61,179 nucleotides of DNA from Streptomyces sp. MUM 178J (GTDB lineage: Bacteria; Actinomycetota; Actinomycetes; Streptomycetales; Streptomycetaceae). The translations under genes were made by a program, and so were the position numbers. Below the pieces are notes generated by a model. That model did no database searches. It was not told where the DNA came from and worked only from the letters and a program-made list of their open reading frames with translations. The stretch spans positions 1 through 61,179 of the forward strand of contig NZ_JADWYQ010000039.1 in assembly GCF_022414575.1 (NCBI RefSeq), given 5' to 3'. Below, piece after piece: positions 1 through 8,952 of this stretch (positions are counted from its first letter, which is position 1; each line of letters begins with the position of its first letter).

Positions 1-759
1 GTCCGTGCCCGGGTCGGCCGCGAGGCCGCTCCGCACCCGCAGTCGGCCCTCGCCGTCGGAGGCCGTCGCCAGCGGGGGCGTGCCGGGCGGCGCGGCGAGC
101 CGCAGCGTGGACTCGCCGGCCCGGAGGAGGGAGCCCGCCGGGAGGCGCACGGGGACGCGGCCCACTGGGGCGCCGTCCAGCGTCGTGCCGTTCGTCGAAC
201 CGAGGTCCTCCACCGTGACCCGGCCGTCCCCGTCGACCGTGACGGCGCAGTGCAGCCGGGACACGTCGGGGTCGTCCAGCGCGACGTCCGCGTCCGCCGA
301 ACGGCCGATGGCGATCCGGCCGCCGTGCAGCAGATGCACGCCGCCCGCGTCCGGCCCTGCGACCACATGCAGCTGCTGGAACCGCGCCGAGGCGTCGGCG
401 GACACCTCCTCGTCCTCCCCCGGGGACTGGAGCCTCAGCACCGCTCCGTCGATCAGCGGCGGCTCCCCCAGCACCCGGCGCTGGGCGTCCAGCCTCTCCC
501 CGCCCGCGTAGAGCACGACCGAGCTGGGCGCGTCGGGGCCGCAGACCGCCGACGCCAGCCCGGACGCCACCGCCGCCAGGGGGGTGCCGGCGGGCGCGGT
601 GACCAGCACGTCGCAGGTCTGTCCCGTGAGTCCGGCGGCGGACGCCGACGCGGGGGCCGGGGAGTGCGAGGGGCCCGGGGGAACCAAGGGGGCCGCGGGC
701 GCTGCGGTCGCCGCGGACTGCCCGCTGCGCGGCGCGAAGACGGTCAGCCGGATCTGCAT
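1..759 (-). CDS. FHA-domain protein, probably FtsK/SpoIIIE type (partial, runs off left edge)
   Basis: Reading leftwards from an ATG at 759-757, the frame stays open for 253 codons to the window edge, so only the N-terminal part is present. Residues 1-130 start MQIRLTVFAPRSG and are Ala/Pro-rich. Around residues 145-215 there is a clear FHA domain: GRIAIGRSADADV, then SRLH and GSTNGT, the phosphothreonine-binding motifs. In Streptomyces, proteins with this N-terminus usually continue into FtsK/SpoIIIE ATPase domains. That part is not visible here, so the ATPase assignment is inference. It is divergent from two Ser/Thr kinases, which fits a phospho-dependent partner. FHA confidence is high; the full-length identity is uncertain. 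Confidence 0.8.
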   Translation of the reverse strand, partial: MQIRLTVFAPRSGQSAATAAPAAPLVPPGPSHSPAPASASAAGLTGQTCDVLVTAPAGTPLAAVASGLASAVCGPDAPSSVVLYAGGERLDAQRRVLGEPPLIDGAVLRLQSPGEDEEVSADASARFQQLHVVAGPDAGGVHLLHGGRIAIGRSADADVALDDPDVSRLHCAVTVDGDGRVTVEDLGSTNGTTLDGAPVGRVPVRLPAGSLLRAGESTLRLAAPPGTPPLATASDGEGRLRVRSGLAADPGTD

Positions 760-1235
760 CGCCCTGAGCAATCCCTTCTGCGCGGGGTGCCCGGCAGGGG
801 AGCCGCCCTGTGATCCCCCACCCGGCAGGTCGGCACGCGCCGCGAGGCTCCCTCCCTCACCGCTTTCGTGCTGAGTGCATCCTCGCACCTGCCTCCGACA
901 ACCTGCCCGCACCCCGGTCATAAGTGATCTTGAACGATCGTCTCCCGTCGCGAAAGTGCCTGGCAGGCGTCTGCCGCGAGGAGATCCGGCAACCTTCGGC
1001 CCTATTTGCACGTCTTTCCGGCGAACGCCTTGGCGGGGCTCGGCGGGATTTCCGGGGCCTCTCCGGAGAGCTCCTGAGTCCTCCGGAGCAGTCCGGTGAC
1101 GCGCCGGCGCCCCGCCATCGGCAAGATCATCGACGGTCGGGCACCCCGGCGATGCGCCACACGGCCTTAAAGTGGGTCGGACACCCGGACGCATCCGGGC
1201 CACGCAAGGACCACGATCAGCAGGGAGCGCATGAC
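760..1235. other. Intergenic region between divergent FHA gene and kinase gene
   Basis: These 476 bases hold the promoters of two divergent genes. A 12-bp perfect palindrome, CTCTCCGGAGAG, lies at 1059-1070, and a related CTCCGGAG sequence follows at about 1080. I could not assign -35/-10 boxes with confidence. An open frame crosses the region from 924 in phase with the kinase gene, but its translation has no kinase features before 1236. Confidence 0.5.
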
Positions 1236-3044
1236 GTGCGGCCGGTAGGCAGCAAGTACCTGCTCGAGGAGCCGCTCGGCCGCGGCGCCACGGGCACCGT
1301 CTGGCGAGCCCGCCAGCGGGAGACCGCGGGCACTGAAGCGGCCGTTCCGGGGCAGCCCGGCGAGACCGTCGCGATCAAGGTCCTGAAGGAGGAGCTCGCC
1401 AACGACGCGGATGTCGTGATGCGGTTCCTGCGGGAGCGCTCCGTGCTGCTCCGGCTGACCCACCCCAACATCGTCCGCACCCGCGACCTCGTCGTCGAGG
1501 GCGATCTGCTCGCCCTCGTCATGGACCTGATCGACGGCCCCGACCTGCACCGGTACCTGCGAGAGAACGGGCCCTTCACCCCCGTCGCCGCCTGTCTCCT
1601 CACCGCGCAGGTCGCCGACGCGCTCGCCGCCAGCCACGCCGACGGCGTGGTCCACCGGGATCTCAAGCCCGCGAACGTCCTGCTCGCCGAGCGCGACGGC
1701 CAGATGCACCCGATGCTCACCGACTTCGGCATCGCGCGCCTCGCGGACTCCCCGGGGCTGACCCGTACGCACGAATTCGTCGGCACGCCCGCCTACGTCG
1801 CGCCCGAGTCGGCCGAAGGCCGACCGCAGACCTCAGCCGTCGACATCTACGGCGCGGGCATCCTGATCTACGAGCTGGTCACCGGGCGGCCCCCGTTCGC
1901 GGGCGGCACCGCGCTCGAGGTGCTCCACCGCCATCTGAGCGAGGAGCCACGCCGCCCCTCCACCGTCCCGGACCCCCTGTGGACGGTCATCGAACGCTGT
2001 CTGCGCAAGGAGCCGGCCGAGCGGCCGAGCGCCGAGAACCTGGCCCGCGGCCTGCGTACCGTCGCCGCGGGCATCGGCGTCCACTCCACAGCGGCGCAGA
2101 TCGAGGCGGCGGAGGGCGTCGGCGCCCTGCTCGCGCCCGATCCCGCCCCCGCACAGGTCCCCGACGCCCCCGGCGCCGCCGACTCCACACAGGTGCTGCC
2201 GGGCGGCGGGTCCGTGCCGTCGTACGACCCGGCGGCCGCGACCAGCGTGCTGCCGCAGACCGGCGCGCCCGGCGGCGCGGATCTGCCCGGCGCCGACCCG
2301 ACCGCCGTCATGCCGCCCGTGCCGCCGCGCCCCGAAGGCGCTCCCGGGGCCCCGGGCGACTCCGGCCGTCCCGAGGACCCGCACCCCTGGCAGTCGCAAC
2401 TCCAGGCGGCGCGCGACCGCAATGAGCAGACGCAGATCCAGTACCTCGACCCGAGCGAGGACCCGCTGCGACGCCGCCCCACGCGCCAGCCGCAGCAGCC
2501 CCCGCAGGCTCAGCAGCCGTACCAACAGCAGCCCCCGCAGGCTCAGCCGTATCAACAGCAGCCCCCGCAGGCTCAGCCGTATCAACATCAGCAGGCCCCA
2601 CAGGCTCCTCAGCCGTACCAGCAGCCTCAGCCGCAACCTCAGCGGCCGGCGCGACGCCGTTCTCAGCGCCAGGCGCCACCGCCGCCGCAGCAGTACGCCC
2701 CGCCGCCGCAGCAACAGCAGTACGCGCCTCCGCAGCCGCCGCCCGAGCAGCGCCGGCAGCCCGAGCCCCGGCCCCCGAGGGAGCCCAGAGAGCCGCGCCG
2801 CCGCAGCGCCAACCCCATGCGCATCCCGGGCCTCGGCTGCCTCAAGGGTTGTCTCTTCTCCATCGTCCTGCTCGTCGTCGCGGGCTGGCTCATCTGGGAG
2901 CTGACCCCGCTCCAGGGCTTGGTCGCCCAGGGCAAGGGCTACTGGGACGCCATCGGTGACGCCGTCACGGCCGTCAGCGACTGGGTCTCGGAGCTCGGCG
3001 GCTCCGATCCCGGCGCCGGCGCCGGCACGGGAACCGGACAGTAG
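1236..3044 (+). CDS. pkaA: Membrane-anchored Ser/Thr protein kinase (PkaA-like)
   Basis: 602-residue Hanks-type kinase. The glycine loop GRGATG is at about 15-20, the ATP lysine in VAIK is at 48 after a short insertion, the catalytic HRDLKPAN is at 140-147, followed by DFGIAR and GTPAYVAPE. After the kinase domain comes a long Pro/Gln-rich linker and one membrane helix (about 536-556), with a short Gly/Ser/Asp tail outside; no PASTA domains. The GTG at 1236 is chosen because GGGAG lies 9-13 nt upstream and homology begins right after it. An ATG at 1231 is out of frame. It is followed by a second kinase gene, the arrangement I recall for S. coelicolor pkaA-pkaB. The symbol rests on that synteny. 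Confidence 0.88.
   Translation: MRPVGSKYLLEEPLGRGATGTVWRARQRETAGTEAAVPGQPGETVAIKVLKEELANDADVVMRFLRERSVLLRLTHPNIVRTRDLVVEGDLLALVMDLIDGPDLHRYLRENGPFTPVAACLLTAQVADALAASHADGVVHRDLKPANVLLAERDGQMHPMLTDFGIARLADSPGLTRTHEFVGTPAYVAPESAEGRPQTSAVDIYGAGILIYELVTGRPPFAGGTALEVLHRHLSEEPRRPSTVPDPLWTVIERCLRKEPAERPSAENLARGLRTVAAGIGVHSTAAQIEAAEGVGALLAPDPAPAQVPDAPGAADSTQVLPGGGSVPSYDPAAATSVLPQTGAPGGADLPGADPTAVMPPVPPRPEGAPGAPGDSGRPEDPHPWQSQLQAARDRNEQTQIQYLDPSEDPLRRRPTRQPQQPPQAQQPYQQQPPQAQPYQQQPPQAQPYQHQQAPQAPQPYQQPQPQPQRPARRRSQRQAPPPPQQYAPPPQQQQYAPPQPPPEQRRQPEPRPPREPREPRRRSANPMRIPGLGCLKGCLFSIVLLVVAGWLIWELTPLQGLVAQGKGYWDAIGDAVTAVSDWVSELGGSDPGAGAGTGTGQ
2493..2585 (+). repeat. In-frame Pro/Gln repeat within the kinase linker
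   Basis: Three tandem copies of a 30-33 bp unit starting CAGCAGCCCCCGCAGGCTCA encode repeats of the type QQPPQAQPYQ. They extend the disordered linker between kinase domain and membrane helix. Repeat number probably varies between strains. Confidence 0.85.
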
Positions 3045-3118
3045 CCTTCTCACCCGCGTACGTTTAGGCGTCAGGGCGAACGGGGGCGTGGGGCATCGCC
3101 AGCGCTGAGGGAGCAGTC

Positions 3119-4399
3119 TTGGCACGGAATATCGGCAGCCGTTACACGGCCCAGCAGATCCTGGGGCGGGGCAGCGCGGGCACGGTGTGGCTCGGCGAGG
3201 GGCCGGAAGGGCCCGTGGCCGTCAAGCTGCTGCGCGAGGACCTCGCCAGCGACCAAGAGCTCGTCGGCCGCTTCGTCCAGGAGCGCACGGCCCTGCTCGG
3301 GCTGGACCACCCACGCATCGTCGGCGTGCGGGACCTCGTCGTCGACGGCGAGGACCTCGCACTCGTCATGGACCTCGTCCGCGGCACCGATCTGCGCACC
3401 CGGCTCGACCGGGAGCGCAGGCTCGCGCCCGCGGCGGCCGTGGCGATCACCGCGGACGTCGCCGAGGCGCTCGCCGCCGCCCACTCGGCAGGGGTCGTCC
3501 ACCGTGACGTCAAGCCGGAGAACATCCTCCTCGACATGGAGGGCCCGCTCGGCCCCGGCGGCGCGCACCCCGCACTGCTCACCGACTTCGGCGTGGCCAA
3601 GCTGATCGACACCCCGCGGCGCATCAAGGCCCGCCCCACGGGCCCGCACTCCCCGAACCCTTCGGGGATCATCGGCACACCCGACTACATCGCCCCCGAG
3701 ATCGTCGAGGGCCTGCCGCCGCGCGCCGCGGTCGACATCTACGCCCTGGCGACCGTCCTGTACGAACTCCTCGCGGGCTTCACCCCCTTCGGCGGCGGCC
3801 ACCCCGGCGCGGTGCTGCGCCGCCATGTCACCGAGACCGTGGTGCCGCTGCCCGGCATCCCCGACGAGCTGTGGCAGCTCATCGTGCAGTGCCTGGCCAA
3901 GGCGCCCGCTTCCCGGCTGCGCGCCTCCGAGCTGGCCGCCCGGCTGCACGACCTGCTGCCGCTGGTGGCGGGCATGGCTCCGCTGGACGTGGACGAGCCG
4001 GACGACCCCGAGGTCCAGCCGCCCTCGGAGCCGTACGAGCAGAGCACGCCCCCGGAGGGCGCCGACGCTCCCCGCCGGCGCGGCGCGGTCCCGCTGGTGC
4101 CCGGAGCGACGCCCGCCGGCTCCAACCGGGACACCCACACCTCCATGCGTGTGCCCGGCCCTGACGAGCTCGCGGGCGGGGCGCGCGGCACGGCTCGGGC
4201 GCCCCGTGTCCCCGGCCGGCACCGCCCCGGCTCCGCCCGGCACAAGGCGGAGGCGGTGCGGAAGCGACGCCTCGTGCTCGGCGCCGCCGGACTGGTCCTG
4301 GCAGCGGCGGCAGGCGTCGGCGGCTGGCTCGCCACCAGCGGAGACGACGGTGATCAGCAGCCCGAGGACTCCCGTCCCCCGGCGACCGCCGAACCCTAG
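3119..4399 (+). CDS. pkaB: Membrane-anchored Ser/Thr protein kinase (PkaB-like)
   Basis: 426 residues, beginning at a TTG preceded by GAGGGAG. Kinase motifs: GRGSAGTVW at 16-24, VAVK lysine at 36, HRDVKPEN at about 128-135, DFGVAK, then GTPDYIAPE. The C-terminal third is Pro/Arg-rich and ends in one predicted membrane helix (about residues 382-403, [19 protein letters not shown]) with a short acidic tail. The gene starts 74 nt after the first kinase and is probably cotranscribed with it. Similar motif layout suggests an old tandem duplication. Substrates cannot be read from sequence; the neighbouring FHA protein is an obvious candidate. Confidence 0.88.
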   Translation: MARNIGSRYTAQQILGRGSAGTVWLGEGPEGPVAVKLLREDLASDQELVGRFVQERTALLGLDHPRIVGVRDLVVDGEDLALVMDLVRGTDLRTRLDRERRLAPAAAVAITADVAEALAAAHSAGVVHRDVKPENILLDMEGPLGPGGAHPALLTDFGVAKLIDTPRRIKARPTGPHSPNPSGIIGTPDYIAPEIVEGLPPRAAVDIYALATVLYELLAGFTPFGGGHPGAVLRRHVTETVVPLPGIPDELWQLIVQCLAKAPASRLRASELAARLHDLLPLVAGMAPLDVDEPDDPEVQPPSEPYEQSTPPEGADAPRRRGAVPLVPGATPAGSNRDTHTSMRVPGPDELAGGARGTARAPRVPGRHRPGSARHKAEAVRKRRLVLGAAGLVLAAAAGVGGWLATSGDDGDQQPEDSRPPATAEP

Positions 4400-4425
4400 G
4401 GGGCAGGAGTGTCGCAGGCAGCCGT

Positions 4426-4431
4426 TACGCT
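4426..4431 (+). promoter_or_regulatory. Probable -10 box for leaderless prfB transcript
   Basis: TACGCT ends 6 nt before the GTG start of prfB and no ribosome-binding site is visible. This spacing is typical of actinobacterial leaderless mRNAs. No clear -35 box was recognised. Confidence 0.5.
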
Positions 4432-4437
4432 GGACCC

Positions 4438-5544
4438 GTGGCAGTCGTCGATGTATCCGAAGAGCTGAAGTCCCTCTCCTCGACCATGCGGTCGATCGAG
4501 GCCGTTCTGGACCTCGAGAAGTTGAGGGCAGACATCGCCGTGCTCGAGGAGCAGGCGGCCGCACCGTCCCTGTGGGACGACCCGGAAGCGGCACAGAAGA
4601 TCACCAGCAGGCTTTCGCACCTCCAGTCCGAGGTTCGCAGGACCGAGGCGCTGCGCGCCCGGATCGACGATCTCGAGGTGCTCTTCGAGCTCGCCGAGGC
4701 CGAGGACGACCCGGACACCATGGCCGAGGCCGAGGCGGAGCTCGCCGATGTGCGCAAGGCGCTGGACGAACTGGAGGTCCGCACCCTGCTCTCCGGCGAG
4801 TACGACGAGCGCGAGGCCCTCGTCACCGTCCGCGCGGAGGCCGGCGGCGTCGACGCCTCCGACTTCGCCGAGCGCCTCCAGCGCATGTATCTGCGCTGGG
4901 CCGAGAACCACGACTACAAGACCGAGATCTACGAGACGTCGTACGCGGAGGAGGCCGGCATCAAGTCGACCACCTTCGTCGTGCACGCCCCGTACGCCTA
5001 CGGCACGCTCTCGGTCGAGCAGGGCACGCACCGCCTGGTCCGCATCTCGCCGTTCGACAACCAGGGCCGCCGCCAGACGTCCTTCGCGGGCGTCGAGGTG
5101 CTGCCGGTCGTCGAGCAGACCGACCACATCGAGATCCCGGAGAACGATCTCCGCATCGACGTGTACCGCTCCTCCGGCCCCGGCGGCCAGTCGGTCAACA
5201 CCACCGACTCCGCGGTGCGCATCACCCACATCCCCACGGGCGTGGTGGTCTCCTGCCAGAACGAGAAGTCCCAGATCCAGAACAAGGCCTCGGCCCTTCG
5301 CGTCCTCCAGGCGCGTCTCCTCGAGCGCCAGCGCCAGGAGGAGCGCGCCAAGATGGACGCCCTCAAGGGCGACGGCGGCAGCTCCTGGGGCAACCAGATG
5401 CGCTCTTACGTCCTGCACCCGTACCAGATGGTCAAGGACCTGCGTACGGAGTTCGAGGTCGGCAACCCGCAGTCCGTCCTGGACGGCGACATCGACGGCT
5501 TCCTTGAGGCCGGCATCCGCTGGCGCAAGCAGCAGGAGAAGTAA
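4438..5544 (+). CDS. prfB: Peptide chain release factor 2
   Basis: 368-residue class I release factor that recognises UGA and UAA and triggers peptidyl-tRNA hydrolysis. The RF2-specific tripeptide SPF (ISPFDNQG) is at about 204-206 and the universal GGQ (SGPGGQSVN) at about 248-250. The frame is continuous from GTG to stop, so there is no programmed +1 frameshift of the E. coli type. No Shine-Dalgarno sequence precedes the start, consistent with leaderless translation. A good terminator follows at 5620. Confidence 0.97.
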   Translation: MAVVDVSEELKSLSSTMRSIEAVLDLEKLRADIAVLEEQAAAPSLWDDPEAAQKITSRLSHLQSEVRRTEALRARIDDLEVLFELAEAEDDPDTMAEAEAELADVRKALDELEVRTLLSGEYDEREALVTVRAEAGGVDASDFAERLQRMYLRWAENHDYKTEIYETSYAEEAGIKSTTFVVHAPYAYGTLSVEQGTHRLVRISPFDNQGRRQTSFAGVEVLPVVEQTDHIEIPENDLRIDVYRSSGPGGQSVNTTDSAVRITHIPTGVVVSCQNEKSQIQNKASALRVLQARLLERQRQEERAKMDALKGDGGSSWGNQMRSYVLHPYQMVKDLRTEFEVGNPQSVLDGDIDGFLEAGIRWRKQQEK

Positions 5545-5867
5545 TCCGGCTGCTGCCGTATGCCGGAATTCGCTGGCGCAACCGCCTGGTTAAATGAAAA
5601 CTCGCTTTGTCGACAAGGTAACTGCCGCCTGAGGGGCGGCAGTTCAGTTTTACGTCACAGTTGCATCCCCGCAGGTCAGGCAAGCAATGCCATTTCGGAC
5701 ATCGCACGCGCAACCACCTTGACGCTAGTGCGAAAACTGGGAAAGCTGACGCGCGACATGCGTATCTCGGGGCGCGTGTGACACGGGGGGCGCAGTGAAC
5801 GACCTTCGGTGTCCGCTGCCCTGGACGCTGTCCTATGACGAGTACAGCTACTGGGGGTAGCAGTTAC
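5545..5867. other. Intergenic region prfB to surface-protein gene
   Basis: The region contains the prfB terminator (5620-5651), an unusually AT-rich stretch around 5590-5615, and about 210 bases of leader before the LAETG protein gene. A GGGGG run at about 5853 precedes the chosen start. No small gene was recognised. Confidence 0.5.
5620..5651 (+). terminator. Intrinsic terminator after prfB
   Basis: Arms AACTGCCGCC and GGCGGCAGTT form a 10-bp stem with a 5-nt loop, followed by CAGTTTT. Confidence 0.85.
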
Positions 5868-6725
5868 ATGACGAAGAAGACGCGGATCCGCGTTGCGCGT
5901 ATCGCGGCAGGCGCGGTGATCGCGGCCGGTGCATCGCTCACCGCCGCGGGTGTCGCCCAGGCCGTGGACGACGAGCCGGGCCTGGGAGGCCTGAACGCCG
6001 AGGTCACCGTCGCCGCCGAGACGAACCCGGACGACGAGAACCCGGCCGGTGGTGTCGACGGCGGCGGCACCTCGGAGGGGAACACCTCTGAGGGCAACAC
6101 GTCCGAGGGGAACACCTCTGAGGGCAACACTTCTGAGGGTGGCGCCGCGGAGGGGAACACCTCTGAGGGCAACACGTCCGAGGGGAACACCTCCGAGGGG
6201 AACGCCTCGGAAGGCAACACGTCCGAGGGCAACGCCTCTGAGGGCAACGCCTCGGAAGGCAACGCTTCTGAGGGTTCCGGCAACAACGGCGGCAGCGAGA
6301 CCGCGAACAGCGGCGGCGCGGGCAACAACGGCGGCAGCGAGACCGCGAACAGCGGCGGCGCCGGCGACAACGGCGGCAGCGAAACCGCGAACAGCGGCGG
6401 CAACGCCAACAGCGGCGGCGCCGGCGACAACGGCGGCAGCGAGACCGCCAACAGCGGCGGCGGCAACGGTGAGGACACCCACGGCGGTGGCGCCACCACC
6501 TGCACCGTCGACCTTGACGGCGCCGAGTGCTCCGACAGCAACACCCCGGGCACGAACAACGTCGGCTCGAAGCCGGTGCAGCAGGGTGAGGCCAAGGAGG
6601 AGCTGGCCGAGACCGGCGCCGCCGAGACCACGTTCCTGCTGGTCGGCGCCGCGACCATGATCGCCGGTGGCGTCGGCTTCCGTATGCTGCCGCGCCTCGT
6701 CGCCGGCGGCCGTACCGCTGCCTGA
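5868..6725 (+). CDS. Repeat-rich surface protein with LAETG sorting signal
   Basis: 285 residues from the ATG at 5868; an in-frame start at 5835 is possible but has no ribosome site. A signal peptide ends near AGVAQA. The middle is made almost entirely of two repeat types: about thirteen copies of a pentapeptide SEGN[T/A], then four copies of NGGSETANSGG with Gly-rich spacers. The C-terminus has LAETG (6603-6617), a hydrophobic helix and an Arg-containing tail, the standard sortase substrate layout. LAxTG is the recognition motif of class E sortases, so this is predicted to be linked to peptidoglycan by a sortase E encoded elsewhere. Low-complexity, Ser/Gly/Asn-rich composition suggests a flexible hydrophilic wall protein. 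No enzymatic domain is visible. Confidence 0.88.
   Translation: MTKKTRIRVARIAAGAVIAAGASLTAAGVAQAVDDEPGLGGLNAEVTVAAETNPDDENPAGGVDGGGTSEGNTSEGNTSEGNTSEGNTSEGGAAEGNTSEGNTSEGNTSEGNASEGNTSEGNASEGNASEGNASEGSGNNGGSETANSGGAGNNGGSETANSGGAGDNGGSETANSGGNANSGGAGDNGGSETANSGGGNGEDTHGGGATTCTVDLDGAECSDSNTPGTNNVGSKPVQQGEAKEELAETGAAETTFLLVGAATMIAGGVGFRMLPRLVAGGRTAA
6067..6470 (+). repeat. Coding tandem repeats (15-bp units, then longer Gly/Asn/Ser units)
   Basis: From about 6067 to 6275 a 15-bp unit encoding SEGN plus Thr or Ala repeats about thirteen times with silent variation. From 6277 a longer unit encoding NGGSETANSGG repeats four times. Both stay in frame. Confidence 0.85.
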
Positions 6726-6760
6726 TCCAGTGCGCAGCGCCTTACGGGTGCACAGTGCAC

Positions 6761-6794
6761 AAGGGCCCGGGGCTGGAAACAGCCCCGGGCCCTT
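6761..6794. terminator. Strong bidirectional terminator
   Basis: Perfect 15-bp stem AAGGGCCCGGGGCTG / CAGCCCCGGGCCCTT closed by a GAAA tetraloop. It sits between the convergent surface-protein gene and the small zinc-ribbon gene and can serve both. Confidence 0.9.
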
Positions 6795-6810
6795 GCGTAC
6801 ACATGAGTGA

Positions 6811-7002
6811 TTACGCGGTCTGGTGCGCGGCCAGCAGCCCCGCCGCCGCGATCAGCAGCGCCAGCAGCGTGAGCAGCGCCGCCGGGCTCAGTCCGCCGAA
6901 GGGGCTCTGCTGCAGCCGCTCGCGGTTCGCCCGGCAGACCGGGCAGCGACCCTCGGTAACCGGAGCCGCACAGTTCGCGCACACCAATCGGTCATAGGTC
7001 AT
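6811..7002 (-). CDS. Small zinc-ribbon membrane protein
   Basis: 63 residues. The N-terminal half holds two CxxC knuckles (CANC at 8-11 and CPVC at 20-23), a likely zinc ribbon. The C-terminal half is one hydrophobic helix (about 40-60) with a short tail. Small proteins of this build occur at this position in streptomycetes between prfB and ftsE. No function is known to me. The ATG at 7002 is preceded by GGAGGAAA. Confidence 0.75.
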   Translation of the reverse strand: MTYDRLVCANCAAPVTEGRCPVCRANRERLQQSPFGGLSPAALLTLLALLIAAAGLLAAHQTA

Positions 7003-7268
7003 GCGCTTTCCTCCTCCCGCGTGCCCGGCCGGCCGCAGTCGCGGACCTCAAGCACACTTCTTCCCGGCAACGCCCGGGGAAACGCGGCGGTTCCCGGGTG
7101 TTCCACTCCCACTGTGCCAGCTCGCGCGGTTTTCGGCGCGTCCCGCTGGGTCGGTCCACTCTCACACCCAGACAAAAGGCGCAACCGGGGACGCCGACTG
7201 CGCACGCCTGTCCGTGTCGCGTAATCTCACGCTCACCTACTTCCTCCCGGCTGACCGCGTGGTGCACT

Positions 7269-7958
7269 GTGATCCGATTCGACAGCGTCTCCAAGAGCTA
7301 TCCCAAGCAGAACCGTCCCGCTCTGCGCGAAGTCTCCCTCGAGATCGAGAAGGGTGAGTTCGTCTTCCTCGTGGGCTCTTCCGGTTCCGGAAAGTCGACC
7401 TTCCTCCGCCTCATCCTCCGTGAGGAGCGAGCCAGCCACGGCCAGGTCCATGTGCTGGGCAAGGACCTCGCCCGGCTGTCCAACTGGAAGGTGCCGCACA
7501 TGCGCCGCCAGCTGGGCACGGTCTTCCAGGACTTCCGTCTTCTCCCCAACAAGACCGTCGCGGAGAACGTGGCCTTCGCCCAGGAGGTCATCGGCAAGCC
7601 CCGCGGCGAGATCCGCAAGGCCGTGCCCCAGGTGCTCGATCTCGTCGGCCTCGGCGGCAAGGAGGACCGGATGCCCGGCGAGCTCTCCGGTGGTGAGCAG
7701 CAGCGTGTGGCGATCGCCCGCGCCTTCGTCAACCGCCCCATGCTGCTGATCGCGGACGAGCCGACCGGCAACCTGGACCCGCAGACCTCCGTCGGCATCA
7801 TGAAGCTGCTGGACCGCATCAACCGCACCGGCACCACCGTGGTGATGGCGACCCACGACCAGAACATCGTCGACCAGATGCGCAAGCGTGTGATCGAGCT
7901 CGAAAAGGGCCGTCTCGTACGCGACCAGGCACGCGGCGTCTACGGCTACCAGCACTGA
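7269..7958 (+). CDS. ftsE: Cell division ATP-binding protein FtsE
   Basis: 229-residue ABC ATPase. Walker A is GSSGSGKST, the signature is LSGGEQQR, Walker B is LLIADEPT, with the H-loop in VMATHD. The GTG at 7269 gives the usual family length; upstream in-frame codons give an extension with no homology. With FtsX it forms the membrane complex that activates peptidoglycan hydrolases, in actinobacteria mainly through RipC/NlpC-type proteins. ftsX follows after 9 nt, so they form an operon. Confidence 0.96.
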   Translation: MIRFDSVSKSYPKQNRPALREVSLEIEKGEFVFLVGSSGSGKSTFLRLILREERASHGQVHVLGKDLARLSNWKVPHMRRQLGTVFQDFRLLPNKTVAENVAFAQEVIGKPRGEIRKAVPQVLDLVGLGGKEDRMPGELSGGEQQRVAIARAFVNRPMLLIADEPTGNLDPQTSVGIMKLLDRINRTGTTVVMATHDQNIVDQMRKRVIELEKGRLVRDQARGVYGYQH

Positions 7959-7967
7959 AAGGACGCC

Positions 7968-8885
7968 ATGCGCGCCCAGTTCGTCCTGTCGGAGATCGGC
8001 GTCGGTCTCCGCCGCAATCTTACGATGACCTTCGCCGTCATCGTCTCCGTGGCCCTGTCGCTCGCCCTCTTCGGCGGTGCGCTGCTCATGCGCGAGCAGG
8101 TCAGCACGATGAAGGACTACTGGTACGACAAGGTCAACGTCTCCATCTTCCTCTGCAACAAGAACGACGCGGCCACTTCGGACAAGTGCTCCAAGGGCGC
8201 GGTCACCGCCGAGCAGAAGAAGCAGATCGAAGACGATCTGAAGAAGATGAGCATCGTCCAGTCGGTCCACCACGAGTCGGCCGAGGAGGCGTACAAGCAC
8301 TACCGGGAGCAGTACGGCGACACCCCCATCGCTTCGACGATCACCCCGGACCAGATGCAGGAGTCGTTCCGGGTCAAGCTCGAGGACCCGGAGAAGTACA
8401 AGGTCGTGGCAACGGCCGTGGCCGGCCGGGACGGTGTGCAGTCGGTCGTCGACCAGCGGGGCATCCTGGAGAACCTCTTCAACCTGATGAAGGGCATGAA
8501 CATCGCGGCGCTCTCCGTGATGGGCCTGATGCTGGTGATCGCCCTGATGCTGATCGTCAACACCGTGCGCGTCTCGGCGTTCAGCCGTCGCCGTGAAACA
8601 GGCATCATGAGGCTGGTCGGCGCCTCCAGCTTCTATATCCAGATGCCGTTCATCATGGAGGCCGCCTTCGCGGGCCTGCTCGGCGGAGTCGTCGCCTCCG
8701 TACTGCTGCTGGTCGGCAGGTACTTCCTGATCGACGGCGGTCTCGCGCTCTCCGAGAAGATGCAGCTGGTGAACTTCATCGGCTGGGACGCGGTGCTGGC
8801 GGTGCTGCCGCTGGTGCTGGTCATCGGCCTGCTGATGCCCGCCCTTGCGGCTGCCATCGCATTGCGCAAGTACCTCAAGGTGTGA
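7968..8885 (+). CDS. ftsX: Cell division permease-like protein FtsX
   Basis: 305 residues, preceded by AAAGGA. One N-terminal membrane helix (about 20-42), an extracytoplasmic domain of about 130 residues containing a Cys pair (LCNKN and DKCSKG) that may form a disulfide, then three helices (about 175-195, 220-245, 265-295), the FtsX topology. It is the partner of the preceding ATPase. A terminator follows immediately. Confidence 0.96.
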   Translation: MRAQFVLSEIGVGLRRNLTMTFAVIVSVALSLALFGGALLMREQVSTMKDYWYDKVNVSIFLCNKNDAATSDKCSKGAVTAEQKKQIEDDLKKMSIVQSVHHESAEEAYKHYREQYGDTPIASTITPDQMQESFRVKLEDPEKYKVVATAVAGRDGVQSVVDQRGILENLFNLMKGMNIAALSVMGLMLVIALMLIVNTVRVSAFSRRRETGIMRLVGASSFYIQMPFIMEAAFAGLLGGVVASVLLLVGRYFLIDGGLALSEKMQLVNFIGWDAVLAVLPLVLVIGLLMPALAAAIALRKYLKV

Positions 8886-8896
8886 CAAGCACCCCT

Positions 8897-8931
8897 GGCG
8901 TCGTACGGCCAACAGCCGTACGACGCCTTTT
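8897..8931 (+). terminator. Intrinsic terminator of ftsEX
   Basis: Perfect 13-bp stem GGCGTCGTACGGC / GCCGTACGACGCC with loop CAACA, followed by TTTTGCTT. Confidence 0.93.
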
Positions 8932-8939
8932 GCTTGTCC

Positions 8940-8945
8940 TACACT
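8940..8945 (+). promoter_or_regulatory. Probable -10 box for the S41 protease gene
   Basis: TACACT ends 7 nt before the ATG at 8953, directly after the ftsX terminator. There is no ribosome-binding site, suggesting a leaderless transcript. Confidence 0.5.
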
Positions 8946-8952
8946 CAACGCC

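Noticed and set aside
924..1235. N-terminal extension of the first kinase
   Set aside because: The frame is open but the text is not kinase-like, and a GTG with a good ribosome site at 1236 gives the normal start.
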